64,000 nucleotides of DNA from the NCBI RefSeq assembly GCF_001729245.1, contig NZ_CP015217.1, positions 62,001-126,000 on the forward strand. The letters are read 5' to 3'. Shown here piece by piece: positions 1 to 13,567 of this stretch. A model generated the notes under the pieces. It was not told where the DNA came from and did no database searches. It worked only from the letters and a program-made list of their open reading frames with translations. The DNA comes from Leptospira tipperaryensis. GTDB lineage: Bacteria; Spirochaetota; Leptospiria; Leptospirales; Leptospiraceae. Both the position numbers and the translations under genes were made by a program. Within the stretch, counting starts at the first letter, position 1; each line of letters starts with the position of its first letter.

Positions 1-1053
1 ATAGTCTTTCAAAATGGAAAGAACTCCCGAACTTTTTGTGATCATTCCGAACGTAAGCTGAGGAAATAGGAATAAGAAGATTAGAAAAATCGAAGTGAAA
101 AGAAAACTAACGTTGAGAGCGATCCAAAGCAGAGACTTCAGTTCCTTCCAGTTTTTCTCTCCATAGAGATTGCCTGCTAAACTTTCAGTAGCGAAGGCCG
201 CCCCGTCTACGAGATAGGCGCTTACAAGAATCAATTGAAGAAGAATCGAATTGGCCGCTAAAATTTCCGTTCCTGCTTCCGAACTAAAATTCCGGAACAA
301 ACTAAACGTCAAAATTAAGAATAAGGTTCTTAAAAAAATGTCTTTGTTTAGGTGAAGAAGTGAGGAAAAACCGGAAAGAGAAAGTAGCGCTTTTTCTCGA
401 AGCCAAGAAAAGTCGAACGAAGAAGTTCGCTTGCACTCTCTAAAAAACAAAAGTAGAAAGGCGGACAACATTCCGAACTGACTGATCGTCGTTGCGAGGC
501 CGGCTCCGTAGGCTTCCCATCCTAACTCAAGAATGAAGTAAGCATCCAAAATGATATTGAGAGCGTTCCCTATCAACGTCGCAACGAGAACGTAAGAACT
601 TTTTTCTCTTCCCAAAAACCAACCTGTGAAAACGTAATTACAGAGTACTGCGATCGAACCGGGAATCCTCGCGTCGAAGTAAGAAACGCCGGCGGCCTTT
701 ACGACCGATTCCCCTTCCAGAATTCTAAATCCAAGCTCTTTGATCCAAGGTGATAGAATCAGAATTCCGATTCCAAAAAAACAGGCTAAACAAATGGATC
801 GAATGAGAATAAAGAGGGATTCTTTTTCATTCTTTTCTCCCGATGCTTGAGCGGTTAGGCCCGTGGTCCCCATTCTTAAAAATCCAAACATCCAAAAGAT
901 AAAATCGAAAAGAATTCCGGATAACGCGGCTCCCGCCATAAAGATATGTGTATCTAAATTTCCTAATATAGCTGTGTCCACCAAACCGGTCAGAGGAACG
1001 GTGATGTTGGCAAGAATGTTGTAAGCGGTAAGTTTATAAAATTTAGATTTCAA
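1..1053 (-). CDS. MATE family multidrug/metabolite exporter (DinF-like), 3' end cut by window edge
   Basis: Translating the minus strand from a TTG at 1053 gives about 351 residues of a polytopic membrane protein that runs off the window with no stop. The N-terminus reads YKLTAYNILANITVPLTGLV, followed by DTAILGNL and TTGLTAQASG, which is the pattern of DinF-type MATE exporters (membrane proteins using a proton or sodium gradient to expel organic cations). Later helices end in runs such as LGWEAYGAGLATTISQFGM, also typical. MATE proteins are usually about 440 residues, so roughly 90 are missing. The TTG start directly follows the stop codon of the upstream symporter gene (1054-1056), so the two are probably co-transcribed and translationally coupled. 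The substrate cannot be told. Confidence 0.85.
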   Translation of the reverse strand, partial: MKSKFYKLTAYNILANITVPLTGLVDTAILGNLDTHIFMAGAALSGILFDFIFWMFGFLRMGTTGLTAQASGEKNEKESLFILIRSICLACFFGIGILILSPWIKELGFRILEGESVVKAAGVSYFDARIPGSIAVLCNYVFTGWFLGREKSSYVLVATLIGNALNIILDAYFILELGWEAYGAGLATTISQFGMLSAFLLLFFRECKRTSSFDFSWLREKALLSLSGFSSLLHLNKDIFLRTLFLILTFSLFRNFSSEAGTEILAANSILLQLILVSAYLVDGAAFATESLAGNLYGEKNWKELKSLLWIALNVSFLFTSIFLIFLFLFPQLTFGMITKSSGVLSILKDY

Positions 1054-2337
<1,284 letters not shown>

Positions 2338-2478
2338 TAGGGAAAACTCTTTTGAATCGTTATTTTTTCTATTGATTTTTAGTTTTGGTATGAATTATTG
2401 AAACCGTTTTCGAGATTTTTGATTAAACCCGTACTTTTTTCGAACAAAATATAGAATTAAAAAGACGGACTGGAGATT

Positions 2479-5653
<3,175 letters not shown>

Positions 5654-5661
<8 letters not shown>

Positions 5662-6544
5662 ACTTTTCTTTGGAATTTTAATTCTAATTTCTTTCGATCT
5701 GATTCCGGAAAAAAATTCCTGGGTTCGAAGAATTCCCCTTTCCAGAGGGGAATTGATTCTTGAAATTCGAAATTCTTCCAGAGATAAAGAATGGAATGAG
5801 TTTGCCTATCATAAGACAATCGATTTATTTAAGGCGCTGGAATCCTATTCCGGAATTTCATTTCACGAAGCGAGTGCTTCGATATTTGAAGGTCAGAAAT
5901 CTTCTGAAAAATTCAAAGTTCTTCTAGTTGTTCAAGATCAGGTTTTTTTAAACGGAACTAGGGTCGGTGGATTCAATAATATTTCCGGCGATCTTGGTCC
6001 TGCCAGAGGAATTTTTTTGGAGCCGGATCTTGCGCCCCCCGGATTTCCCGCGCTTCTGTTTCACGAGCTTGGTCATTTTTATTTTTCGGATATCGCTTGG
6101 TTGAGCGAGGGCCTCGTTTCTTTTTTACCCTTCGTTCTTTATAAGGAAAAGAAAATCAACCTCAGTAAAGAAGAACTAATTTCCATGGCGGAAGAATGGA
6201 ATACGGAAGAAGGATTGCAGGGAGGAAAAGATTTTCCTCTCGATCCGGACTTTAGAGAAAAATCTCCTTCCGCGACGCCGACCTTTTACAATAAAGCATT
6301 CAAAGTTCAGTTTATTCTTTATAAGGAATTGGGCCCGGTCGGATATCGAGAATTTGTAAAGAAGCTCGTTTTTGGAAACTCCCCAAAGACAACGGGAGAA
6401 GTAATCTTAATCCTCAAATCAATTCGAGATAAGAATTGGACGAGTCTCCTCAGAGGATGGGTTACTGCAGGGCCCTATGAGGTTTATTCTTGGAAAACCT
6501 TTCAGAAAGAATCCATTTTTCGGAACTTCGTTTCTATTCCTTAA
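5654..6544 (+). CDS. Exported metallopeptidase-like protein (HExxH, MA-clan-like)
   Basis: A 296-residue protein starting at GTG 5654, inside the last codons of the upstream phosphatase gene (8-base overlap), so it is probably translated by coupling. The N-terminus is hydrophobic enough for a signal peptide (RRLFFGILILISFDLIP). Residues 137-141 read HELGH, and WLSEGLVSF follows with Glu152 eleven residues after the second histidine. This is the HExxH plus distal Glu arrangement of gluzincin-type zinc peptidases, resembling the peptidase MA-like group, where the family usually shows Wl.EGla after the HExxH. Assignment rests on these motifs only; the rest has no family signature I recognise. 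Position between two paralogous membrane phosphatases suggests a role in envelope signalling, for instance processing of a periplasmic partner, but that is inference. Confidence 0.6.
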
Positions 6545-6758
6545 ATTGAACGTTTGTTTCAGAAAAGACTATTTTTTTATTTAAAACGTCTCATCCGATT
6601 TAGTTCCAGGCGTTGAGAGCGCTCGAATTCGAATTTACTCCTATTTTATCATTGAAAAGAACCTTCCTGTCGTTAGAGTAACGTCTGTTTGGAAAAAAAT
6701 ATAGATCCAAATTGCACGATCATTAGAGATTTTTTTAAAAGACAGGTTTATTTAAATT

Positions 6759-9700
6759 ATGGGTGAAACCGAATCCATCTGGAACAACGTCCTCCTCAAT
6801 TACTATTCATTTGGAAGTTTGTTATCCTTTTTAACTTCCATGCTCATCTCAGGGGTTTTTCTTTTTATAGATAAAAAAGTATCTAGTACCAAACACTTGG
6901 CCTTTGGAGCGTTCTTACTCGGTATATTCCAATTTGGTTATGTATTTGCGGCAGTACTCTATCATCCTTTTGCCGCTTATCATCGTTGGATCACCGCCGG
7001 TTTGATTTTACCAGCGATTCTTCACATCGGTCAGTTTGTTGCCCGTTATCCGAACAACGATAATCCGAAATTCAATATGGTCACGACGATCGTGCTTTGG
7101 ATTGCTGCCATAGTTTCTGTCGGCTATTTCTGTTTTTCTACTTGGAATGCTTCGGTAAAATATCATTTTACCGCGCATCATTGGGATTTTAATGCGGAGA
7201 ACGTAAGTAGAACGATTGCGATCATTATCTTTACGTATGTTTTTATCAACTTCATTGCGATCCCAATTTGGAGGATGACGGTTCTGAAAGGTAAGTCGCG
7301 TTGGATTATCTTTGGATTTATGATGTCCTTCCTTGTGGGGGGAACTGTTCCCGTAATTGCAAACCTATTGAGTAGAGACGGTTATATTGAAAGGTCGATC
7401 TATCTTACTTCGATCGTTCTTCTCTTTATGGTGGCGTTCTTTATCATTCTTATTTTGTATTTGAATTTCTCTGTGGAAAAGACTTCTTTCATGTTGAAAA
7501 TTGTCGGGATCACTTTCGTTACTGTTTTGATCATCATGCAGGCTCTCGTCTATATTTCCAACCAAGATAAGGAATCGGAATACGACTCGCTGAGCCAGAT
7601 TCACATGGAACGTGCGTTGGAAGGCGGTGCCATCGAAGACGGTATCTCTTATATGATCAAATGGGATCATAATAAGAATTCCTTTGATAAGACAAAATAC
7701 GATCCGAACATTCATCCGGATGAAGAGCAGCTCGTCATCGATTTTAAAAATACGCTTTTATACGAAAGAATTTTTAATCTCAAGGAAGAAGGTTTTCGCG
7801 ATTCCGTGATTCAACTCGCGGAAGGTTCTCATGAAAATTTCGGAGGATATCGCTATTCGATCGTAAATTTTTTGAAAGGACACCCCGATTTAGAAGGTGC
7901 CGCGCTCAAAGCCGCCTTGAACAAAGAATTGTCCAGACTTGGTCTTTATGTGTTCGTGGCTTCGAATAAATTGGATAATATATTTCCGGAAGATTTTTGC
8001 GCTAAGGGAAGAAGTTATTTAGACGGAGCCAAAGAAGTAAAGATGTTTCGGATTTCTTTGGAGTATCGTTGGAATTTTTGTAAGTGGGACGGTAAAACGG
8101 TAACCCCCGCCAAACTCAAAGAGGAAGTTCTCAATTACTTTCGTCCTTTCGTTCCTTCTCTTACGAGATACTATCGTAAAAAGGACGTGACCGATCATAG
8201 CAATCATTACATCGGTTTTATCAAGTATGATCCTATAGCCGATACGGTCAGCGAGGTCGGGTTTTCTTATAGGGCTTATAGACAGTTCATGCATCCGACT
8301 GCGTTGAAACAAATCATCGTATTAGGCGTTGTGATTGTTGTCATCATTCTTCTGTTTCCGCTCTTTTTTAGAGGAAGCCTCGTTTCTCCTCTGAACGATT
8401 TGTTGAGTGGAGTTGAAAAGGTGAACGACGGAAGCCTGGAAGTTCAAGTCCCGATTCGAGTAAAGGATGAGATCGGATTCTTAGCCGACTCGTTTAACAG
8501 CATGGTTACCTCGATTCGAGACGCTAGAAAAGAACTTCAAGATTACGCCGAACATCTTGCACTCAAAGTTCGAGAAAGAACGGAAGAGCTTTCCGAAAAG
8601 ATCGACGAATTTCAAAGACTCAAAATTCAACAAGACGGAGATTACTTCCTAACTTCGCTTCTTGCAAAACCTTTAAACTACAACGCCAGTAAATCTCCGA
8701 AAGTTTCCACGCACTTTCTTCTAAGACAAAAGAAACAATTCGAATTTAAGGGAAAACGCGCCGATCTCGGCGGGGATATCTGTGTAACCGGAAATTTACG
8801 TTTGGGATCTCCATCCAACTTCAAACGTTATATCTTTGCGATGAACGGGGATGCGATGGGAAAATCCATGCAGGGAGCCGGAGGTTCTCTTGTTATGGGG
8901 GTCGTAATCAATTCGATTCTCGCGCGTTCCGCAGCAAACAATAGAGTCTTAGAGATTTCACCGGAACAATGGCTTACCGAGACATACGAGGAAGTAAACG
9001 CCGTCTTCAAATCGTTTAACGGAAGTATGGTGATTTCCGCGACTGTGTTTTTAATCGAAGAAGAATCAGGTAAGGCTTATTATTTTAACGCGGAACATCC
9101 TTTTACGGTATTGTATCGTGATGCAAGAGCAACCTTCTTAGATACTACATTGAATCTCCGCAAGATTGGATTGGAATCGGAATATCCGTTTAAAGTATTT
9201 ACAACAACTTTGAGAGAAGGAGACGTTTTGATTCTCGGATCGGATGGAAAGGACGATCTGGATCTGACTCCGGATAAAGATACACGATCGATCAATGAAG
9301 ATGAAACTCTCTTTCTAAAGACCGTTGAAGCCGGCAAAGGAGACATCGATCAAATCGAACATTTGATTTATAAGAACGGTGAAATTACCGACGATCTTTC
9401 TTTATTAAGAATCGAATACGGAATTCGAACCGAAGAAGAATCTCATAGTTTTTCTGAAGATTCCGATAAGATGGGAATGACCTCCGCAATTGATGATGTG
9501 CCGGATTGGAGCATATCGTATTCGCACGCACGACAATTGTACAAAGACGGAAATACGAAAGAGGCTATTGATGAGCTTATGGATCTCTATTCTAAAACTC
9601 CCGAGGATTCTAAGGTGATCAAACTCTTAGCTCTTTTGAGTTTTAAAGATAAAGATTATGTAAAAGCGGTAGAAATTTTAGGAAAGTATTTGGAACTCGA

Positions 9701-9959
9701 TCCTGAGTTGAGCGAGTATTGGTATTATCTTTCCGTAGCGAATAAAAAATTGGGAAGATTTTCGGAAGCGATCACCGCCTCGGAAAAAGTCGCCTCTAAA
9801 CAACCGGACAATGCGAATAACTTAGTAAATCTTTCCGACTTGTATAGATTGCAGCAAAAATACAGCGAAGCAAAAGAATTTGCCGATAAAGCCTTAGTTA
9901 TAGACCCACAAAATGAGAATGCTAAGAAAATTTTAAGGAAGATTGAAAATAAAGTCTGA
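6759..9959 (+). CDS. Large membrane SpoIIE-type PP2C phosphatase with HAMP and TPR domains (paralogue B)
   Basis: A 1066-residue paralogue of the protein at 2479, collinear over its whole length: N-terminal helices with YHPFAAYHRW and YHFTAHHWDF at the same residue numbers, a presumed periplasmic domain with cysteines at the same positions (414 and 441), HAMP, coiled coil, SpoIIE domain and C-terminal TPRs. The catalytic region again has LGGDI, NGDAMGKSMQGAGGSLVMG, NAEHPF, ILGSDGKDDL and TDDLSL, so the departures from the usual PP2C loop are shared and not random decay. The linker between phosphatase and TPRs is longer and acidic/serine-rich. It is preceded by 214 non-coding bases, so it probably has its own promoter, and is followed by strong hairpins. 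A tandem duplication with divergence is the simplest origin. Confidence 0.85.
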   Translation: MGETESIWNNVLLNYYSFGSLLSFLTSMLISGVFLFIDKKVSSTKHLAFGAFLLGIFQFGYVFAAVLYHPFAAYHRWITAGLILPAILHIGQFVARYPNNDNPKFNMVTTIVLWIAAIVSVGYFCFSTWNASVKYHFTAHHWDFNAENVSRTIAIIIFTYVFINFIAIPIWRMTVLKGKSRWIIFGFMMSFLVGGTVPVIANLLSRDGYIERSIYLTSIVLLFMVAFFIILILYLNFSVEKTSFMLKIVGITFVTVLIIMQALVYISNQDKESEYDSLSQIHMERALEGGAIEDGISYMIKWDHNKNSFDKTKYDPNIHPDEEQLVIDFKNTLLYERIFNLKEEGFRDSVIQLAEGSHENFGGYRYSIVNFLKGHPDLEGAALKAALNKELSRLGLYVFVASNKLDNIFPEDFCAKGRSYLDGAKEVKMFRISLEYRWNFCKWDGKTVTPAKLKEEVLNYFRPFVPSLTRYYRKKDVTDHSNHYIGFIKYDPIADTVSEVGFSYRAYRQFMHPTALKQIIVLGVVIVVIILLFPLFFRGSLVSPLNDLLSGVEKVNDGSLEVQVPIRVKDEIGFLADSFNSMVTSIRDARKELQDYAEHLALKVRERTEELSEKIDEFQRLKIQQDGDYFLTSLLAKPLNYNASKSPKVSTHFLLRQKKQFEFKGKRADLGGDICVTGNLRLGSPSNFKRYIFAMNGDAMGKSMQGAGGSLVMGVVINSILARSAANNRVLEISPEQWLTETYEEVNAVFKSFNGSMVISATVFLIEEESGKAYYFNAEHPFTVLYRDARATFLDTTLNLRKIGLESEYPFKVFTTTLREGDVLILGSDGKDDLDLTPDKDTRSINEDETLFLKTVEAGKGDIDQIEHLIYKNGEITDDLSLLRIEYGIRTEEESHSFSEDSDKMGMTSAIDDVPDWSISYSHARQLYKDGNTKEAIDELMDLYSKTPEDSKVIKLLALLSFKDKDYVKAVEILGKYLELDPELSEYWYYLSVANKKLGRFSEAITASEKVASKQPDNANNLVNLSDLYRLQQKYSEAKEFADKALVIDPQNENAKKILRKIENKV

Positions 9960-9973
9960 GAGAAGGAAAGAGA

Positions 9974-10000
9974 AATCTCTCCGTTTTGATCGGAGAGATT
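9974..10000 (+). terminator. Hairpin after SpoIIE paralogue B
   Basis: AATCTCTCCG at 9974-9983 is perfectly complementary to CGGAGAGATT at 9991-10000 with a 7-base loop. No clear U-run follows, so it may act as a 3' stabiliser or a weak terminator alongside the stronger palindrome at 10021. Confidence 0.45.
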
Positions 10001-10020
10001 GTAATGCAAAAAGGATCGAA

Positions 10021-10045
10021 ACAGTTTCTAAAATTTAGAAACTGT
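10021..10045 (+). terminator. Bidirectional terminator between convergent genes
   Basis: ACAGTTTCTAAA and TTTAGAAACTGT form a perfect 12-bp palindrome around one base, with TTTTTC following on the plus strand. It sits between the phosphatase gene ending at 9959 and the convergent DUF2147 gene ending at 10058, so it can serve both. Confidence 0.7.
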
Positions 10046-10057
10046 TTTTCTATAGTT

Positions 10058-10528
10058 CTACTTAACTCTTGTCCAAGTAGACTCTTTACCGATCATCATA
10101 AAGCCGACTTTATATCCGCCCTTGAGATCTAAAGTATCAGCATTTCTTAAAGTAAGTCTTCCATCATAAGTTTTGCCGCCTTTCGGATCGTAAACTCTTC
10201 CACCTGACCATACTTGTTCGCCTTCATAAGAAAATCCTGTAAGGAATACAAGACCGAGTGTTGGGCGAGTACGAAGACTTTCGTCTTTATTATTGTTGTC
10301 CACTTTTGGAGTACCGGGAGTACCTTCAGTGCTTCCTGCCGGATAAAGAGGCTCTTTCAGCCAAACGATTTTTCCGCAAATCTTAGCGCCGCATTTGTGT
10401 ACATCAACTTGAGCGTCTTTTTCCTTATTCCACCATTTTCCAAGGATTGCATCTTCTTCACCTGCAAATACAGGCGCAGAAAGAAATGCAAAGGCTAGAA
10501 AAATTGCGATAGATCTAAATCTGGTCAT
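10058..10528 (-). CDS. Exported DUF2147 family protein
   Basis: About 156 residues with a clear signal peptide (RSIAIFLAFAFLSAPVFAG). The mature part reads ILGKWWNKEKDAQVDVHKCG, then CGKIVWLKEPLYP, LVFLTGFSYEG, W-GGRVYDPKGGKTYDGRL and L-GGYKVGF, which is the DUF2147 pattern of small secreted beta-structured proteins of unknown function. Two cysteines around KCGAKICGK are typical of the family. The start at 10528 is preferred over an in-frame ATG at 10540 because GGAGA lies five bases before the former and directly abuts the latter. It ends convergently with the SpoIIE paralogue; 76 bases separate its start from the end of dcd, so linkage to dcd is uncertain. Confidence 0.85.
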   Translation of the reverse strand: MTRFRSIAIFLAFAFLSAPVFAGEEDAILGKWWNKEKDAQVDVHKCGAKICGKIVWLKEPLYPAGSTEGTPGTPKVDNNNKDESLRTRPTLGLVFLTGFSYEGEQVWSGGRVYDPKGGKTYDGRLTLRNADTLDLKGGYKVGFMMIGKESTWTRVK

Positions 10529-10604
10529 TCCATTCTCCAAAAAAGTGTTTTGAGGTCAAAATTCTGGAGTGATAACGGATAAAGTCAACAAAAAAGAAGA
10601 GAAT

Positions 10605-11126
10605 CTATTTCTCGAAATCTTTATATAACATAGAAGGTTGAATTCCTTGATTGGCCTGATATTTACCGGACGAATACTCCGTTATTTGTCCTTCTACAGT
10701 GTGATAGAAAATTTGACAAACTTCCACAGCCGGATAAACGATCAATGGTTGGATCACTGAAATTTCAAGTGTCCAAAATCCTTTGAAACCAACGTCCCCG
10801 AATCCCGCTGTAACGTGAACTAACATACCCAGACGACCGATGGAAGAACGTCCCTCGAGCATAGGAACTAAGTTATGCGTCTCGGTAAATTCTAAGGTTC
10901 TTCCTAAATATAAAACGCCCGGTTTTAATAGAAGACCTGTTTCAGGAATGATGATCTTTTCCGCGGGATTTGGTTTTTTCATATCCAAAGGGAGTTCTGT
11001 ATAAACCAAAAGTTCTTCGTGAAGTCTTAGATTGTAAGAATTTGGATTGAGTAGCTTTTCAGAATAAGGATTGATTACGATGTCTTTGCCGATTCGTTTT
11101 TGAATTTCTTGTCCTGTGAGAATCAT
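10605..11126 (-). CDS. dcd: dCTP deaminase
   Basis: A 173-residue cytosolic enzyme that deaminates dCTP to dUTP, feeding thymidylate synthesis. The trimeric dUTPase/DCD fold signature is clear: INPYSEKLLNPNSYNLRLHE near the N-terminus, LEGRSSIGRLGMLVHVTAGFGD in the middle (the Arg-Ser-Ser nucleotide-binding loop), GFKGFWTLEIS with the catalytic glutamate, and a C-terminal KYQANQGIQPS tail. The length fits single-function deaminases. It follows the enoyl-CoA hydratase gene with no gap: AAGGAAA just before the ATG lies inside the last codons of the upstream gene, which suggests coupled translation. The TAG instead of TAH in the TAGFGD motif resembles bifunctional dCTP deaminase/dUTPases, so dUTPase activity is possible but not shown. 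Confidence 0.93.
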   Translation of the reverse strand: MILTGQEIQKRIGKDIVINPYSEKLLNPNSYNLRLHEELLVYTELPLDMKKPNPAEKIIIPETGLLLKPGVLYLGRTLEFTETHNLVPMLEGRSSIGRLGMLVHVTAGFGDVGFKGFWTLEISVIQPLIVYPAVEVCQIFYHTVEGQITEYSSGKYQANQGIQPSMLYKDFEK

Positions 11127-11909
11127 TTATTTTCCTTTGAAAATCGGTTTTCGTTTTTCTTGAAACGCTTTGAGCGCTTCCACCCGATCTTCCGTCTTTA
11201 AGGTCTCGTTATAGTATTTACTTTCTGTTTTGAGAGCCGTTTGTATGTCTTGACCATAACCTTCCGTAATTGCTTTCTTTGCAAGCTGAAGAGCGATAGG
11301 AGCAGAGTGCGATGCGATTTCCTCAGCTAACATTTTTGCGGCGGGAAGAGAAGAATCATGCCAGATAGAATTTGCGATTCCGTAATTCAAAGCGGTCTCT
11401 GCGTCTATGGTCTTTCCCGTAAAAATCATCTCTTTCGCTTTTGAAATTCCAATTCTTCGAGGAAGTCTTTGTGTTCCTCCTCCGCCGGGAATGATTCCTA
11501 AACGAGTCTCAGTCAATCCGATACGAATGTCGTTTTTAAGAAGAATGAAGTCGCAGCAAAGAGCGAGTTCGAGTCCGCCACCGAATGCATCCCCGTCGAG
11601 CGCTGCGACGGTCGGGTAGGGAAAATTTTCGAGTTCTAAAAAGCAATTTCTTAACCCTTCTAAAAATTGGGTCACTTCCTTCGGCGACATACCGACTCTT
11701 TCTTTTAGGTCCGCTCCGGCGCAAAAAGAAGGTCCGATGCCCCCTAATACCAAAGATCGAATCGATGGATTCTCCTTTGCCCTTAAAATCGAACTGTGAA
11801 GGGCCGACAAAAGCTCTTTACTGATCGCATTTCGTTTTTCCGGTCGATTGAGAAGTATGACCGCGATTTCGTTTTCTATGGAATCGATGATTGTGGAGGA
11901 TTCGCTCAT
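11127..11909 (-). CDS. Enoyl-CoA hydratase/isomerase (crotonase family)
   Basis: A 260-residue crotonase-fold protein, probably hydrating trans-2-enoyl-CoA in fatty acid beta-oxidation. LNRPEKRNAISKEL, GIGPSFCAGADLKERVGM, DGDAFGGGLELALCCDF and GLTETRLGIIPGGGGTQRLPRRIG are in the family order; the glutamates in GLELA and TETRLG match the two catalytic positions of enoyl-CoA hydratase, and the glycine-rich stretches form the oxyanion hole. It is the upstream partner of dcd and abuts it exactly. The specific substrate cannot be chosen (hydratase, methylglutaconyl-CoA hydratase and isomerase relatives look alike). It is divergent from the lipoprotein gene beginning at 12008. Confidence 0.85.
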   Translation of the reverse strand: MSESSTIIDSIENEIAVILLNRPEKRNAISKELLSALHSSILRAKENPSIRSLVLGGIGPSFCAGADLKERVGMSPKEVTQFLEGLRNCFLELENFPYPTVAALDGDAFGGGLELALCCDFILLKNDIRIGLTETRLGIIPGGGGTQRLPRRIGISKAKEMIFTGKTIDAETALNYGIANSIWHDSSLPAAKMLAEEIASHSAPIALQLAKKAITEGYGQDIQTALKTESKYYNETLKTEDRVEALKAFQEKRKPIFKGK

Positions 11910-12007
11910 TTTAATGCACCATTTTTTAGGCAGAATAATTCTTGCCGAAACCTTTTTGTTCCGATAAACTAGGTGCCCGTCGTAAAATTTTCAAGCCAAG
12001 TAAGATT

Positions 12008-12733
12008 ATGCTACATAAATCGACAAAAATTTTTCTGATTCTTTTCATTCTTCCGTTCCTTCTGTGTAAGGATAGCAAATCGAATAGCGATTTATTTGCA
12101 GGCCTTGGAATTGGAAGTCCCGTAGTTACCGGCATTGATCCTCCGGCTGGTTCTCCACCGCAAGCGACCGATGTAGCTTATACCGGAACTCAGATTACCA
12201 TTACGGGAAGAAATTTTACGCCCAATTCAACGGATACGATCGTAAAATTCAACGATCTGGTCGGGACGATTTTTTCCATCACAACGACGGAAATCATTAC
12301 TACGGTTCCAGCTGGTGCGAAGGCAGGTTTTCTAACCGTTTCCAAGGCCGACGGATTTTGTGATACGGTTTACGGGACGGATGGGTATAACTGTTCCGCT
12401 CGGAGATTTTACGTAGATTGTTATAAGGCATACGACAATATTTACGGCGATGAGACAGCGGTAAACTATCCCGATTCTTCTACCATAAAGTTTACTGCGG
12501 ATTACGGAACTAAAGCTTTTCGTTCCAATCTGAGGGAAACAGGAAGTACTATTTTAGTTCTCGAATGTGATAACTTGGTCGCAGTGAAGTATTTCACAAC
12601 TAGCTGCGTTGCGACTGACAATGGAACTTTGGCCGCTCCGGTTTACAATCCAACGATCAATTTTACGGATAATTACGCAGTTCAATACTTTATTACCTCC
12701 GCAAAAGGAAGTTGTAAAATCAGCTTTCAATAA
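12008..12733 (+). CDS. Lipoprotein with IPT/TIG domain
   Basis: About 241 residues from ATG 12008. The N-terminus HKSTKIFLILFILPFLLCKD is a lipoprotein signal peptide with Cys20 in a spirochaetal lipobox. The next part, TGIDPPAGSPPQ, then GTQITITGRNF, VKFNDLVGTI and ITTTEIITTVPAGAKAG, is an immunoglobulin-like IPT/TIG domain (roughly residues 38-110), the fold used in many surface-exposed and adhesin-like proteins. The C-terminal half has six cysteines, probably disulphide-bonded, and no family I recognise. An upstream in-frame ATG at 11942 would put 22 polar residues before the signal peptide and is rejected. Localisation to the outer membrane or surface is likely but not provable from sequence. 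Confidence 0.75.
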   Translation: MLHKSTKIFLILFILPFLLCKDSKSNSDLFAGLGIGSPVVTGIDPPAGSPPQATDVAYTGTQITITGRNFTPNSTDTIVKFNDLVGTIFSITTTEIITTVPAGAKAGFLTVSKADGFCDTVYGTDGYNCSARRFYVDCYKAYDNIYGDETAVNYPDSSTIKFTADYGTKAFRSNLRETGSTILVLECDNLVAVKYFTTSCVATDNGTLAAPVYNPTINFTDNYAVQYFITSAKGSCKISFQ

Positions 12734-12786
12734 AAAATGTTTGGCTTTTTCCGGAGATCTGTTAGAGTTCAAACAGGAGTTGTATC

Positions 12787-12996
12787 ATGAAGGTAGTTTC
12801 CTCAGTTCAGCTTGGGCTTCCAGAAAAAGGAGCCAAAGATACAAGAAAAATCCCAAAAGAAGATGGGATGGTTCGCGTCGAGCCGTATGAAAATAAACAG
12901 GCTAACGTTTCAGATAAAAGGGCTTTTGCAGTTGAAGCAGGTCAAAACGGGGATTTCTACAAGGTAAAGGGTACTTTCATCGATAAGGTAGGCTGA
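12787..12996 (+). CDS. Small 69-residue protein of unknown function
   Basis: Starts at ATG 12787 with AGGAG eight bases upstream and ends just before a strong terminator. It has no signal peptide or membrane segment. Composition is balanced and typical of a real soluble protein: VSSVQLGLPEKGAKDTRK at the start, VRVEPYENKQANVSDKRAF in the middle. I recognise no family. The good ribosome binding site, the codon use and the downstream terminator support a real gene. It follows the IPT lipoprotein by 53 bases and may share its transcript. A 24-base ORF with its own AGGAGG follows at 13008. Confidence 0.65.
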   Translation: MKVVSSVQLGLPEKGAKDTRKIPKEDGMVRVEPYENKQANVSDKRAFAVEAGQNGDFYKVKGTFIDKVG

Positions 12997-13023
12997 ACCA
13001 GGAGGAAATGGTTCTGACCCTTA

Positions 13024-13064
<41 letters not shown>

Positions 13065-13083
13065 CGACGCTATTTTGGAAGAA

Positions 13084-13457
<374 letters not shown>

Positions 13458-13488
13458 AATTCCTGTTTAAACTTTTTCGTCATTATGG

Positions 13489-13524
<36 letters not shown>

Positions 13525-13567
13525 CAGATCTGAATGTGATAGAATTTCAATGGAAAGCTCGTTTCAC

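Noticed and set aside
12609..12890. 93-codon plus frame covering the end of the IPT lipoprotein and start of the 69-residue gene
   Set aside because: It straddles two better-supported genes in another frame and has no ribosome binding site.
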